Assembly (NCBI RefSeq): GCF_051401765.1 | Contig: NC_135073.1 | Location: 4,650,001-4,714,000 of the forward strand | Origin: Calliopsis andreniformis | Lineage: Eukaryota > Arthropoda > Insecta > Hymenoptera > Andrenidae | Direction: 5' to 3' | DNA: 64,000 bases | Shown: positions 1-12,135 of the stretch, one piece after another | Layout: each line of letters starts with the position of its first letter | Position numbering within the stretch: position 1 is the stretch's first letter | The notes under the pieces: model-generated | Told to the model about the DNA's origin: nothing | The model's input: the letters and a program-made list of their open reading frames with translations, nothing else | The model's database searches: none | Translations under genes and position numbers: made by a program

Positions 1-3000
1 ACTTTTCAAGAACTAGAAATTGTTTTATTTGCTTTATTTTCTGCTTTTACGTTTAACTCTTGCCTAGTTGTTGAGTCTTCATGCAACATATAAAATATCC
101 TTAAAATTTAAAAATGTGAATTTAACAATCTCGAGGTATTACAAAATCCCCCAAAATAAATCAATAATGTCAATGTAAGAAGTAAACTACAAATAAATAT
201 TAAAGGTACACATATAAAAATTAAACTTTCTTTTTCACTACCACTATATATGATAATAAAAGTATAACAGAACGAAGCACATAACAATGTAATTAAGTCT
301 GGCGCGATCAGTAACGAAATTTCCCAATTGCAATAGATATGAAAACGTAAAACGTTTCGTTTAAACATGACTAAATTAAACAGAGTCTATTTGAAACAGC
401 AAAACTTGACGATTTCGTTAAAAAAGATTAACAGAATCCCTTCGCAACGAACCCATCGTAGAAATAAAAGCCCCCAAAATTCCAATTTATCCAGGCATTA
501 TTCTGTTATTTCGCTTTTAAATCGAAAACGTCAAGCACCGACTGTCCGTAAATTTTTTAAACCGCCATTCTCTTTTAACCCCTGCTACATACAACTGGAG
601 TATCGGAGGGTCGTTGACCATCCCCAGAAGTGCTTATTGTGATTGGAAGAATGGAAATTTCTAAAGAAAAAGTTTATTTTTAAGCGAATCGATATCGCAC
701 AGTCCGATTTCCCAGGGACCAGTGTGTACAAAATCATGGAATCGGGCACAATATAAAGGTACGATGCAGAAACCACTAAACCCAAACGCAGAGGGTCGCG
801 CTTAGCATAGATATGAATTTCATACTGGCTCATGCCACGATACGAGAAATTCCTTCGCGTCTGGAAGATCGAGAAGATTCGCAAATAGAATATCTTGAAC
901 TTTCGTCCCTGAATATTGTACGCTCTTAAGCGCAGATACCCGCTCCTCCATCTACAACCCCCCACCTCAACGTCTTTTAGTTAAAAGCTTACTTTGCTGC
1001 AGAACGGGGAACAAAAAAGAAATGTTCAAGGTGAATTGTTAAAAAATTACACGCCCGGAGAAAATTTCGTTCCCGCTTACTTTGTTGCAATGAAATTTCT
1101 TCTTTGTTTAACTTCCTGAGTCAAACGAAGTTTAATACTATTGAGAGGAGTGTCTCTATAAAACTAATTTGTAAGCAAATATGCCTCTCCTTTAATTAAA
1201 TTTTAAATTCTCTAAGACCGTATTACCGTCTTTATAAATTTTAACAGTATTTTTAAGTGGACCTATTGTACTCGTGTATTTTTAAAGTCCTTGTATTGAA
1301 AAATTATTTCGAGATTAGTCTCATATATGAGTACAATTAACAGTTATGACAATAGTAACACCTGTATTCCAATAATGTAAACATATACATGCATACTGTT
1401 CATAATATCATTCAATACCTACATTAAAAATATTAATATTACTGAAAATGTATTCAGAATACATAAAACTGATACGTATCTAGATTATTACTAAAATTAA
1501 TTTCAAATCTTTTTTTAATTTAAGAGTATAGAGAGTTAAATTATAAATTTTTAATTATGGCATTAGAGATAATATATCTTCAATTTAACTACCTTATGAT
1601 TATATTGGTAACTAAGAATACAAATAATTAATTTATTACTAAGTGCATGGTAATTAATTAATTAATAGCGATAACAAATAGCGACCCTCAAACTTTACAG
1701 TTACGTAGTTTTAATTTACAGTTATAGAAGTCTAAAATCCTGTAGATTTATGTAATCTTAAATAAGGCATTTTTGAAAGAATTATTTACAAGGCGTTTCG
1801 AATAAAATTTGAAGAACTTGAACACGAAGGAATGTAAAAAGTATAGACTAAGGTCTCAGCTAATTTAAAATTAGCAATTTACATCTTGAAAGATTCATAA
1901 ATATCTTAAGCTTTCCAGAAATAATCACTTGGTGCAATATGATTTAAACATCCTCTAGTTCTACTTCTAACCATTGCCAATGCGAATGACATTTAGTACG
2001 GTCAGAACAATAGAAATTTCATATCTCAACAATAATTTTGTGCTAACAAATGATGTGACGAAAAATTCAGACGTGCTCCTGCGCGGCAAATAAATTCTTA
2101 AACCGCGAAATTCACGGATAACACGACACCCTCTGATTAATTTTCCGTAGGATATTCACGCCGAGGATTTTCGGTACCCGGGATCAAGTCGGTGATTTAG
2201 GGGGCGGGCCGAATTCAGGCTATCAGGCAACTCTCCAAGCAACATAGTCAGCCACACTATTTATTACCTCGAAAAAGAGTCTTCGTATTCAATTTATGTT
2301 AGATGAAACACCTATTCTCGATGCAACAAGAGGATTTTTATGCTGCTATTATTTACTTTTATATAGCATTTAATTAGAAAAATTGGATCAACTCGAAGTA
2401 CATTGTTTCCCAAGAAATATTTTATGTGGCGCCGTGAATCGTTTCAACTTGCTTTCAGGCTTTGGATTTAAATCTAGTATAATTTAAAAGACCTAAAGTC
2501 TTGTTTTTATAACATCAAAGATTTATTAAATTTTTTATTTCTAACTGCTAAAGTGTTTCATGAAACGTCGTATTTTTATTCATCCGTGAATAATCTTTCA
2601 CCATGATTAATTTGATTAAGTAAGCAGTGCATAGTGTTTTTATTTATTTGTCTTGTTGAAGAATTTTTCCTAGTTTTCTGGTTGCTTTTGCTGTCTTTTT
2701 CTTTCTAATCTTCATCTCTCATTTAACTTCTCTAAATAAGTTCGCTGTTTTTCTTCAATACTTCGACCCCTAAGTATAGAAATACATACTAAGATACTGG
2801 CCAGAACCTTGAGATCACTTTCTAAAGTAAAGAAGATTTTCTTGTTCAACACATTTTAAATAAAAATAAACAATTGTTTGAATTTTATATACTGTATTGA
2901 CATAAAGAAGATGTGTAAATATTGTCAAAACTAATAACTTACTAACTCAACTCAAAAGTACTGTACCAACTCGTGTAAAAAATACTATGCTATGCAGTAT

Positions 3001-4006
3001 CTATAACTTTAACAAGTATATTAGTAAGTAATTCCAAACTTTTGGTTTGTGGCGTATGTCTCTGCTTTTAATATTATAACTGCAACAACAGTAAAAAAAA
3101 CTGGTATGTTATTTTTGTTTCACTTAATACTTAAAATTTATAAATAAATAGTATTTCTGTAATTATGTAGGTAGTTTTTCAAAAACTTGTAATTTGAGTA
3201 CACCATTAACAGATACACAATAATCTCGATCGTGTTTTAATATCGTAGGCTTTAGTGTTAATAAGTTGGTAATTCTCTAGCTAACACAGCCCAAACGAAC
3301 ATGACCATTAGCGAACAATTTATTGGTTCAAAGCACACCTAGTGAACTGCATTAGGATTACCCATGCAATGAACCAAATATTTAACTAAACTGACTGTTA
3401 CTAGACTGTAAAACGCATAAAATCAAAAAAAGAGAAATCATGACCACAAAGATTTCTTTTTTTTATTCATAATGATTTAATGATCATCTTCCTCGGAACA
3501 TGTAATTTCATATAGAGAAATTAATCCATCATTACTGCATGCACTTCGTTGGCATCGTGTATTCAATGTAACTCTGTCACAGAGGTCATCCCTCTCTTCT
3601 TTTTACTTCTCTTCAGTGTTATGTCTGTACCGAATGAAGAGACTTCCGGGAAGAGATGTCGCAATTACGAGTAACCTATTTTCGAGAATGAATGGTAAAT
3701 GAGGCCTAGTTAGTTCGAGACGTATCGAGCAACACTCGCCCAGCTGAGAATGATGATCGACAGTACGGTACGTCATCGAGAGCCTCATTATCACTACTTA
3801 ATGTTGGCGAGTCGTGGTTTATTTCGTGCTTTGAGCCAAGAATAGCAACGTCTTTGTAACTTTGTCTTCATATTATAAATAATGCAGTGAGTAAATACTA
3901 GGTCACCTCAGAAATATTGATGCATTAAGTTTCAGATTTAAACTCGAAAGGATAAAGATTCATTTACAAAAGGGCTTAAATATTACCCACAAATTCGAAA
4001 ATAGTC

Positions 4007-4408
4007 ATACAGGTTGTCCCAAAACTGATAGTAGAAGCCGAAAGCTAGTGATTCTACGATTCTATGATTAAGAAAATAAATTGAAAAAATACAATAAACT
4101 TTTTCAACATCGTGCTCCGTTTTCGAGAAAATTGAGTCTGAATTATGAATGGATGAGGGGGAACACTCACCGTCTGACCATTGACTGTCTCTACTTACGG
4201 TTGATCAGAAACATTTGATTTTCCTCGTTTACTATTCATATCCCTAAGATTGAATTTCGATACACTCATCCTCGATTAAAATTTAAAGTCAATTATTCTC
4301 TAAAATAAAAAGTGATATCAAAAAATTTTATTCTACATTTTCGAATTACTTCTTCACGTAGAATCACCCTTTTTTCGCTTAAATCACCAGTTCTGGGAAA
4401 CTCTGCAT
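4007..4408. mobile_element. Foldback / MITE-like element, about 400 bp
   Basis: The left arm, starting ATACAGGTTGTCCC, matches imperfectly the reverse complement of the right end, which reads ATGCAGAGTTTCCC when inverted. Shared words in the same order are GTGATTCTACG, then CTTTTTCAACATCG against TTTTTTGATATCAC, then GAGAAAATTGA against GAGAATAATTGA, then GGATGAG in both. The arms run about 150 bp each around a short centre, so the transcript would fold into a long hairpin. There is no coding capacity. The word GTGATTCTAC about 40 bp from the end also occurs in the element at 19277-19661, which suggests a shared family. Similar ends are common in hymenopteran genomes, as far as I recall. The borders are approximate. 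Confidence 0.72.
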
Positions 4409-4537
4409 AATTTTAAAAAAAGTTGACGTTGAAAGAGATTACGTATAACATGACCTGAAAATTTCTAACATAGTAATATTGCAACATCGAATAAACAGTT
4501 TCTTTTCTATGATTATTTTTAAATGAAATGCCTTTAA

Positions 4538-4638
4538 GTCAAACTATTTGTGCTATAAAACCTGAGTCAAACCTGAGTCAAACTATTTGTGCTATAAAAC
4601 CTGAATCAAACCTGAGTCAAACTATTTGTGCTGTAAAA
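4538..4638. repeat. 39-bp tandem repeat, about 2.6 copies
   Basis: GTCAAACTATTTGTGCT recurs at 4538, 4577 and 4616, an exact 39-bp period. Each unit also contains an internal CCTGAGTCAA-type duplication. The copies are almost identical (ATAAAA against GTAAAA in the last), so the array is young or being homogenised. Confidence 0.93.
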
Positions 4639-6841
4639 AGCAATAGTAGTACGTGAAATTAAAGACTTAATAAGATTCGGTACACTAAATGTTGAATGTG
4701 TAATTTAGTGATATAAGTTGCGATCGTGACGTAATCGTATATTTCGTTGCGGTTTCACTCACATAGTCAGTGTCATTGAAAGACGATAGATGTCCATAGT
4801 GTTTCGTTACATGAAAGCATTATTGTTTTCTTCACGCGTGTAAATATTCATGAGGTAACACGGAGCTAGCATAGACGTTTATCGTGTGCAAAGAGGATTG
4901 TAAGACGTTGGTAGAAATGAAATCACCACCTTAATGACGATTTAGTTCTATCTTCCATATTTATCTTGACATTTAATCGTTCTCTACTATAAAACATGTG
5001 TAGTTAATTATTAGAGATAGATACGTGAGATAGAATATGCAATGTAATGAGCAATACTTTGATTATTCATATTTGCTATTACAAATTATATAAAAGTTGT
5101 TTTTTAAATAAAAATACAGGTGCAGAAGAATGTGTGAGGAAAATTTACGCTGTTTTAAGTATAAATATTAAGTTAAAATTACTCAAACCGAAAATAAAAG
5201 GAATATTTTATTGATTAGCCAAATAATGAAATAATTTAGAGAAAAATCAGTTGTTTCTCCAAACAAAGTAACATATGTATAATTATCTTAAAATACCTTC
5301 TAGGCAAATATGATTACATTTTATTTAAATAATGATTGCATAAATATATTACTTAGGTAATGCCTAGATAATACGCATCTCATAAAAATAGCAAGTAGGT
5401 ACCCTCTTTCATCCTGTATGTGTACCTACGTACATAAAAACAAATCGAATTTTCTTAAACCATCACTGTATAAAACTGTTAATTTCAGATTATCTTCTAA
5501 CTTTCAGAATACATTATTATTGAATGCAATATTGTATTACATTTCTTATACATTAGGAATATGTATAGAATTTATTCGTGTTTGTTCCCATTACTATTTC
5601 TTAAAAGCCATGCATTGTTACCCCGAAAAAATCTATTTTCAATGAGCTTATTCTTAATAACGAATTGCAAATCTAAAAAGATACAATTTTTCGCAATAAG
5701 ACATCTAAAAAAACATCTGTTCCTCAGAGATTTTATTGTACATAGGAAAACTTTCTTTTTTAAATCATAAATATCTGAAGTCGTAGTGGTGTTAACAAGA
5801 AAATTCTGGACTACGATTGTACAAGGACTGTGGAGAAGTAACGCGCTGGCATCGATTTGCTTTTGTAAAATTCCAGAGACTCGCAGGCGAAATTTCCTAC
5901 GGTACACGCGGGCACGCACATGGAGAACAAAGGGAATGCATGGCGAAAATTAAATTTCCGTTCGGAACGTACATATATGCGATCGTAACCTTCCTTTTTC
6001 CAACGCTGGCACAATCAAAGTCCAGCCACAGGTCACCGGGGACAATAATATCTAGCTGAGATGCAATTGAGGATGGCATCATTGAAGAGACACGCGTTAT
6101 TCAGATTGGAAAGATCGATTTTCATTTGAACACATTCGCTTCGTTCATTGTATTTCGAGGTGTGATAAATGGTCCTGTATGTGCCTTGATGGCCTCTGCA
6201 TTCAAAAAGTATTTATACACAGATATCGATCGGTTGAGCTTACGAAAATTCTCGGTATTTTATATATACATATATGTATTTTTTTATTTGTTACAAGGAA
6301 TACTTTTATTTAAGCTTCAATAGGTAACTTCTATTTTTAACATCATAATTCAGCCTTATAAATCAATGAATCAATTGTAAATATACAAGATATTTTTCAA
6401 TGATGGTTCACAATTTTGTAGGATAGTAACACTTGCTAAATTCTAACTACGAATACCCAATTTTAAAATATATAGAGATTGATTAAAACCTATTGATATT
6501 AAATATTGGAGTGTGAAAAAGAGGTATGACATGTATTCCCAACTTTCATTATAAAGGCTTTGATTTTTTAAGGAGGGTCGATAATAATATATCATACGGA
6601 ATCTACCTAACTCCGTATCATTAGTTCAGCATTAAGTGTCTGATCAAATGGGTCAGAAAATCAGTCTTGTCAGAGTAAAAAGCAACTCCATTGCAATTTT
6701 TACTATCATAAGTTATCCATTTACTATCCATAGCGAAGTATTTTAAAATATTTCAGATGCTTTTGAAAAAATATAAAATTCTACGATAGGACTGACAACT
6801 GTTTACTGAAATAAAAGAACGACGCTCAAAGTGCCTCCTGT

Positions 6842-6858
6842 ACAGGTTAATAACCTGT
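6842..6858. repeat. Perfect 17-bp palindrome, followed by related words
   Basis: ACAGGTTA-A-TAACCTGT is an 8+1+8 palindrome. It is followed to about 6885 by CCTGTACTG and ACTGTACCTGTG, which are partial repeats of the same word. No function is assigned. Confidence 0.7.
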
Positions 6859-8270
6859 GCCTGTACTGTAAATACTGTACCTGTGTTGATTAAACAGTTT
6901 TTATTGCTCTTAGTGACTACAATCTACGTGTTACAAACCTGCAAAGTTTTGAACCATCTTTCAGAAGCATCCTACAGATTGTTTAATTCTGTACATCCAC
7001 TTATAAACTGTTCCGAATATACGTATGTTATCTTCTCTGTACACACATGTACTTATATGGAGATTATTCCAATAATTTTCTTTATTCGGGTCGAGAGAAT
7101 AATCCTTCGTTTACATTCAGTGGTCAGCTAACATCTGGTCGTTGAAAATGATAAGGCACGCACCCCAGAATGAATCATCGACTAATAAAAATGAAAAGTA
7201 TTATATTGTTACGTTTCATTAGAATCAAAATTAAAACTGCTATATTTTTCACTGCATATACGTATCTTTATGAGGGTACTACTACTGTGATAGTAAGGTA
7301 TTTAGGCGAGAAAATAGGTTAAAAAATGTCTGAATTTTTTACTTTTGTAGTAGTTCGATCCAAAACAGATCCAAATAATTTTTTCTGTAATAAAAATTTA
7401 TAAGCTGTTCAACAAGAATATTTATATATAAAAATTAAGTCTAACAACAAAATACTGCTGTATATGCAGCACTAAACGAGATGAGTTTAATACAGTAATA
7501 CTTTCCTACATATTTAATTAACCTTGGAATAACTGAAGACATACATTAAGATATAAATAAAAATTGTTTAATTATGAATTAAATTATAAATTGAATGTAG
7601 ACATACTCGAAAAAATTGATGGTCCACTTAAACATTTAAAGTGATATTATCATTGTCTCAAAAGCTATCACTGTCATTATTACAATATTAAGGTATTAAG
7701 GTTGCATAAACACTGGTATACATCTGTTAATTATAATTGAAACTTAATTATCATTGTACATATTGCAATGCTACACCTGTAAATGAAATTAATCATTTAA
7801 ATGAGCATGTTTAGATAACGTAGAGTAATGAAACATAATTGCCGTGAAGTGTTTATTGGTTGACTGAACACTACCTATACTAAAAAGTTAGATACAGTTT
7901 CTGACATTCTGCCGCCCGACGTTACATTATAGAAGAGACAATTTTCTAACGCGAAGCGAAACGACATTAACCCCGAACGAGATGTGAAGGGATGGATAAA
8001 ACTTTTCTAAAATAAAACTGGGCTAGCGAAAACGAGCAGTGACTACAGGAAAATACAGTAGCTTGTTGCATATTTGAAAGCGCCCAGATGGCATAGGAAA
8101 CGAATTTTACATGCTTGGTTCTAGGACGACTCTAACATCTTCCTTTCCAAACTTTTTAATAATAGAATATTCTTTCCCTACGGAAAATTAACATTTCCAG
8201 GCTTTATATCCTTAAATTATTATTATCGCGCAGATAAATAATGCAGCACCTTTGCATTATTCTGTTTCAG

Positions 8271-8319
8271 ATGCGACATCCGATTCAAATGAAGCCCGCG
8301 GACAGCGAAAACAGAAACG
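8271..8319 (+). CDS. bru: Internal exon of a CELF/Bruno-family RNA-binding protein (end of RRM1)
   Basis: Seen: a 49-nt exon encoding MRHPIQMKPADSENRN plus one extra base, between a TTCTGTTTCAG acceptor and a GGTGAGT donor. It begins in phase 0 and ends in phase 1. Known: CELF/Bruno proteins carry (M)xHPIQMKPADSE at the last beta strand of the first RRM and the start of the linker to RRM2. Vertebrate CELF1/CELF2 genes have, as I recall, an exon of exactly 49 nt at this place. CELF proteins bind U/G-rich RNA and act in alternative splicing, translational repression and mRNA decay. The next residues in the family (ERKLFVGM) must come from the following exon, which I do not find in the window. 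The paralogue (Bruno 1, 2 or 3) cannot be settled from 16 residues. The exon is too short to be found by ORF length. Confidence 0.93.
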
Positions 8320-9083
8320 GTGAGTAAAAATGCAAGAATTCATTGTTCTGCGCTATTCTTTGCCTTTGCAGTTATGCCCCCGTTGATCATACATATTTTA
8401 TTTTAATCGATACATAAATAAAATAGCCTCAAATCAAGCAAATCCTCCTTGACGTCGCAAAGAATTAAGCACTTACAGACGGAACTCAATTCAGGTTCAT
8501 TGAATACGTCCGATTTAAAATTATCTCTTGAGATGGCGGAACCAAACGAACCTCCAGCCTCATCTCATGCCCCACTTTGAGATGTAGAAATTGAAACCGC
8601 GAATACAGTTCAAAGTTTGTTCGTTAAGCGTTAATTAATTGATTGAATTAAGAGGTTATCGAAATCCTGTAGTCAAGGAAACTATAATCAGGTTACGGAG
8701 TAACAAGTGATCCCAGAAAGGATAGTCAGTAGTCGAATAAGAAAGCACGAACGCAATGCTAATTGCACCTAAATTGTAAGAACAGTTGAGAGAATAACAT
8801 TTATACCATGACATTTCTCCAGATCTCTAATTTTCTGTCTAAAATTCTACAATCGTTTGTCCCCTTTTCTCTCAAATTTATCCTTAAGTAGATAGTGTAG
8901 ATGTCCAACATTTTCTTATACATATAGAGTTTTTAGACTGCTTGATAAAATCAGCAAATTTTTTGGGATAGTTCCACCAAAATGCAACGAAAATTCATCT
9001 GGTAGTTTAGGGAAGGGGTGCACGGAACGCGAATAAAACCACTGGCGAAAAACGAATGCTAATGAAATATTAACGACACGCGT

Positions 9084-9203
9084 CACGTGCCAACGGTCCA
9101 GCTGGACCAGGGATTGCGCTCATTTTTTCGATTCTCCTCACTTTTTTCCCGACTATCCTGAAATTGCTGGCTATAGTAGACACACGTGACGCAGATTCAC
9201 GTG
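9084..9203. promoter_or_regulatory. Cluster of three CACGTG E-boxes
   Basis: CACGTG occurs at 9084-9089, 9183-9188 and 9198-9203. The last sits in the longer palindrome TTCACGTGAA. They lie in a CpG-richer patch about 0.8 kb downstream of the Bruno exon. CACGTG is bound by bHLH factors such as Myc/Max or Clock/Cycle. Any regulatory role is inference. Confidence 0.4.
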
Positions 9204-11863
9204 AAACGTCGCTTAAATGTGTTTCCGCATAGGTATTGATTGTTTCGCGTATCTTCCACAGAGGAAGACTCTGACGAAGTAAAAAAAGCATGCTTCATAT
9301 CAGTGCTGTCCAACCATTACTCCCCAGTAAAACGGTCCTTGCTTACTCTAACGCCGCTTGTGTATCGCATGGAAATCGGTGAATGTCGCGTTGTACATAG
9401 ATATCTCACACAAGCATGATGTATACGTAGAGGAAGACGAAATGGCAGAAGGGAGCCTTATAGTGGATAGCACTGCTTTGTAACATGCAAATTCGTTAAT
9501 ATTGAAGGAAAGTTGTTTTTAAATTTTGTTACATCCTTGTTCTTCAACTGGTCTTACAAATTTAAATTATGCCAATTTATATGTTTAAAATTGGACAAGG
9601 AAAATAAAAGTAAACGCGTGTCTGCTACGTATGTACATTCTGTTTGCACTAACATTCAGAACTCAACCCTTTCGTGCCTAACATTTATATTGAAACTTCA
9701 GTTGCACTAAACAATTTTCTAACATCATGAATGATGTTTTGAAATCTGAACGTATTCATACGTCACAGATCTCATATTCCAACGATATAACTGTGATTTA
9801 GGGTAATATGGTTAATCAGTTAAAAGGTTCAGTCAGAATATTTCAACTTATGAAGTGTTACGTCGCTTCGATCTTATTAAAGATGCAGTGCTGTTTGCAA
9901 ATCCATAACTTTTTAAATTGACCTGTACTTAAAAATGATTCATTCATTTTTTATCCAAAAGTTACTAGGTGCTCTTTAATCCAATATATATGCACCTGTC
10001 TAAATTTTACAATTATTTTGTCTTGTCACGTATTTACTAGTTTTATTTTTTTTTTAATCGATTCTCCGAAATAACGTTTATCAGGATAAATTGGTCTGTC
10101 TATTAATTTAAATAACTAATGTCTTGCTATAGTTATGATCCTAATAGCTGATCAATATATGCAAACTATTGAAAGGACCAACGAGTTTATAGATATGGCT
10201 GTTTAATGCAATGGACATTAGTTTTCGTTTTTAGAAAACGGGAAAATAATTTCAGTAAAATAACACAAAATTACAATCTCTAACTACCGGACTGTATTTA
10301 AAAAATGTTGATTCCACTCTGAAAAAGCGACGACACTGTCATGTATATCCTAACAATCCTACAAACGCAAATCACTGCAGGATATACAAACGAGACCTAC
10401 ATCTCCATTAAAAAGGACCTACATTTGCGAGGTCCAGTGCTCACGCAAAAGCGCGTAAATTCAAATGTCGGGGATATTTATGAGAATATTCATAAGGATA
10501 TTCACCTGAGATTTTACAAGTTCGCGTTCATTTGCCTGGAACCACTTCGGTTAATGGATACACGGTTTGTACACGGTAGTCAGACGCTTTTAGCGTTTGT
10601 GTTCCGACAGGAAGCACGTCGATCAAGAGGCCCGCGTCATTTCGACCCCCTGCCCCCCTCCGCCACCCCGAGCAAGAAGAAAAAGCGAAGTCACGACAAA
10701 GAAGAGAGTGAAAGCGTTATTTATATCCATGACATTATGTTTATTTTGGCTGACACACAGTAGACCAGGCTCCTCCCTTGTAAGTAACGACATGGCGGTT
10801 CACGTGTTACGCTTCGTCCACGTTCCGTCCATTCTTAAGAACATTTTATGCGGTTACGTCATCGTGACGACCTCCAGCCTCGATAAACTCGAATTATCGA
10901 TCAACTAACTTCCAGACGCGGGCATTGTTATTCCCTGACTAAATATATAGACGTATTTGTTTCGACCCAAAGAAAATAAATCGTGAGCTAATTCAGTTGA
11001 AGAAACAGCGAACTTATTCGGATCTTGCTCTAATCGGTGAACAGGGATCTATCGTGTTTCTAACGATTTCGAAATGATTGCTGTTCATTTTTGCGGAGTT
11101 TCTGCTGCAGCGATGTAGATTCAAGAATTTACCTCAGTTGATCAATATTCACCAAAAGTATTGTAGAGAATTCAGAATTCTTCTTTCTCCTAGGGTCAAT
11201 TGAATTCCGGAACATTCAAAATTTTCCATTTTTTGAATTTCTATTAGCCCCTAACATCTGATGCGAAGTCTTATAGGTTCTAAGTAAAATGCATCTCTAT
11301 CTTTAATTACGATGCATTTTTTATTTTTGATTCCACTAGAAACTATTTTCATTGTAACTTCGTTCTCGATATTTCATGTAATTATGAAATATTTTCTAGG
11401 AAAAATTTGTGATGCACATTTTGTTTTATTTCTATGTAATAATTCATGTTATGTTAAATTTACATATATTTAATAAGAATATATTTGTGTCTGTATTTTA
11501 GAAGGATTGAGTTCTTTCTAAAAGAAACCCAAAGTGTACAATGAAATGTTATAGATATTCAAAAATTTTGAAAGGAATGTTGCTTTCGTGTATTGGTATT
11601 TGCGTTCATTCAGTGGCATGTTAAATTCCAAAGATTAATTAGTGAAAATTCGGTCACAAATTATTTACAAAGGAACGTACTCCCAAAAGAGAATTGTCAC
11701 AAATGAAAAATTTTCAATATTCATTTAATTGCTTCAAGTATCTTCTAATATACATATATTTAGATTTACCATAATTTTCAATCGAAAACAAAAGATCCTT
11801 GAGAATATTATAAACTAGTATATGTTTTGTTACAGGGATATGTAATATACATATACATATATG

Positions 11864-11880
11864 TAGATAGATAGATAGAT
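11864..11880. repeat. Short (GATA)n microsatellite
   Basis: TAGATAGATAGATAGAT, four GATA-type units, preceded by a short (ATATAC)-like run at about 11845-11863. Confidence 0.9.
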
Positions 11881-12032
11881 CTTAGATTTTGTCTCAGATC
11901 AAGAAGTGCATTGTTCATTGAAGTTTTGTGTATTGAAGTAAAACGTGTTTATGAAGCTATATTCAGATACCTCAGACAAAAAAATTACCATAAATTGTAG
12001 TCTGGCTCGTCTTGCTTAGGCAATCATAAATT

Positions 12033-12135
12033 ACGTCATTCCTCAGCAACGTCAAGGATTACGTTACTCAGTAGTAGTAAAGATGAAGTATTATGTTAAT
12101 ATGGCTAATGTAAATTATTACATTTTATGACGTCA
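12033..12135 (+). promoter_or_regulatory. Cluster of three ACGTCA (CRE-like) sites
   Basis: ACGTCA occurs in the same orientation at 12033-12038, 12049-12054 and 12130-12135. The last is part of a perfect CRE palindrome, TGACGTCA (12128-12135). An additional ATTACGTTAC lies at about 12058-12067. CREs bind CREB/ATF bZIP factors. The role here is inferred from motifs only. Confidence 0.38.

Larger units (their letters stand above)
1..8270 (+). other. Intron (or upstream flank) of the CELF/Bruno gene
   Basis: No exon with family similarity was found on either strand. The exon at 8271 has an acceptor and starts inside RRM1, so at least the sequence next to it is intron. The exon for the rest of RRM1 must lie further upstream, probably outside the window. 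The stretch holds a foldback element (about 4007-4408), a 39-bp tandem repeat (4538-4638), a perfect 17-bp palindrome (6842-6858) and small CpG-richer patches at about 2090-2240, 3590-3840 and 5790-6080. The open frames here are short and overlap on both strands. Confidence 0.6.

Noticed and set aside
10341..10763. 140-codon plus-strand frame
   Set aside because: No domain and no promoter or splice partner. The C-rich tract at about 10647-10668 and the AAGAAGAAAAAG run give a low-complexity peptide, and a second frame overlaps it.
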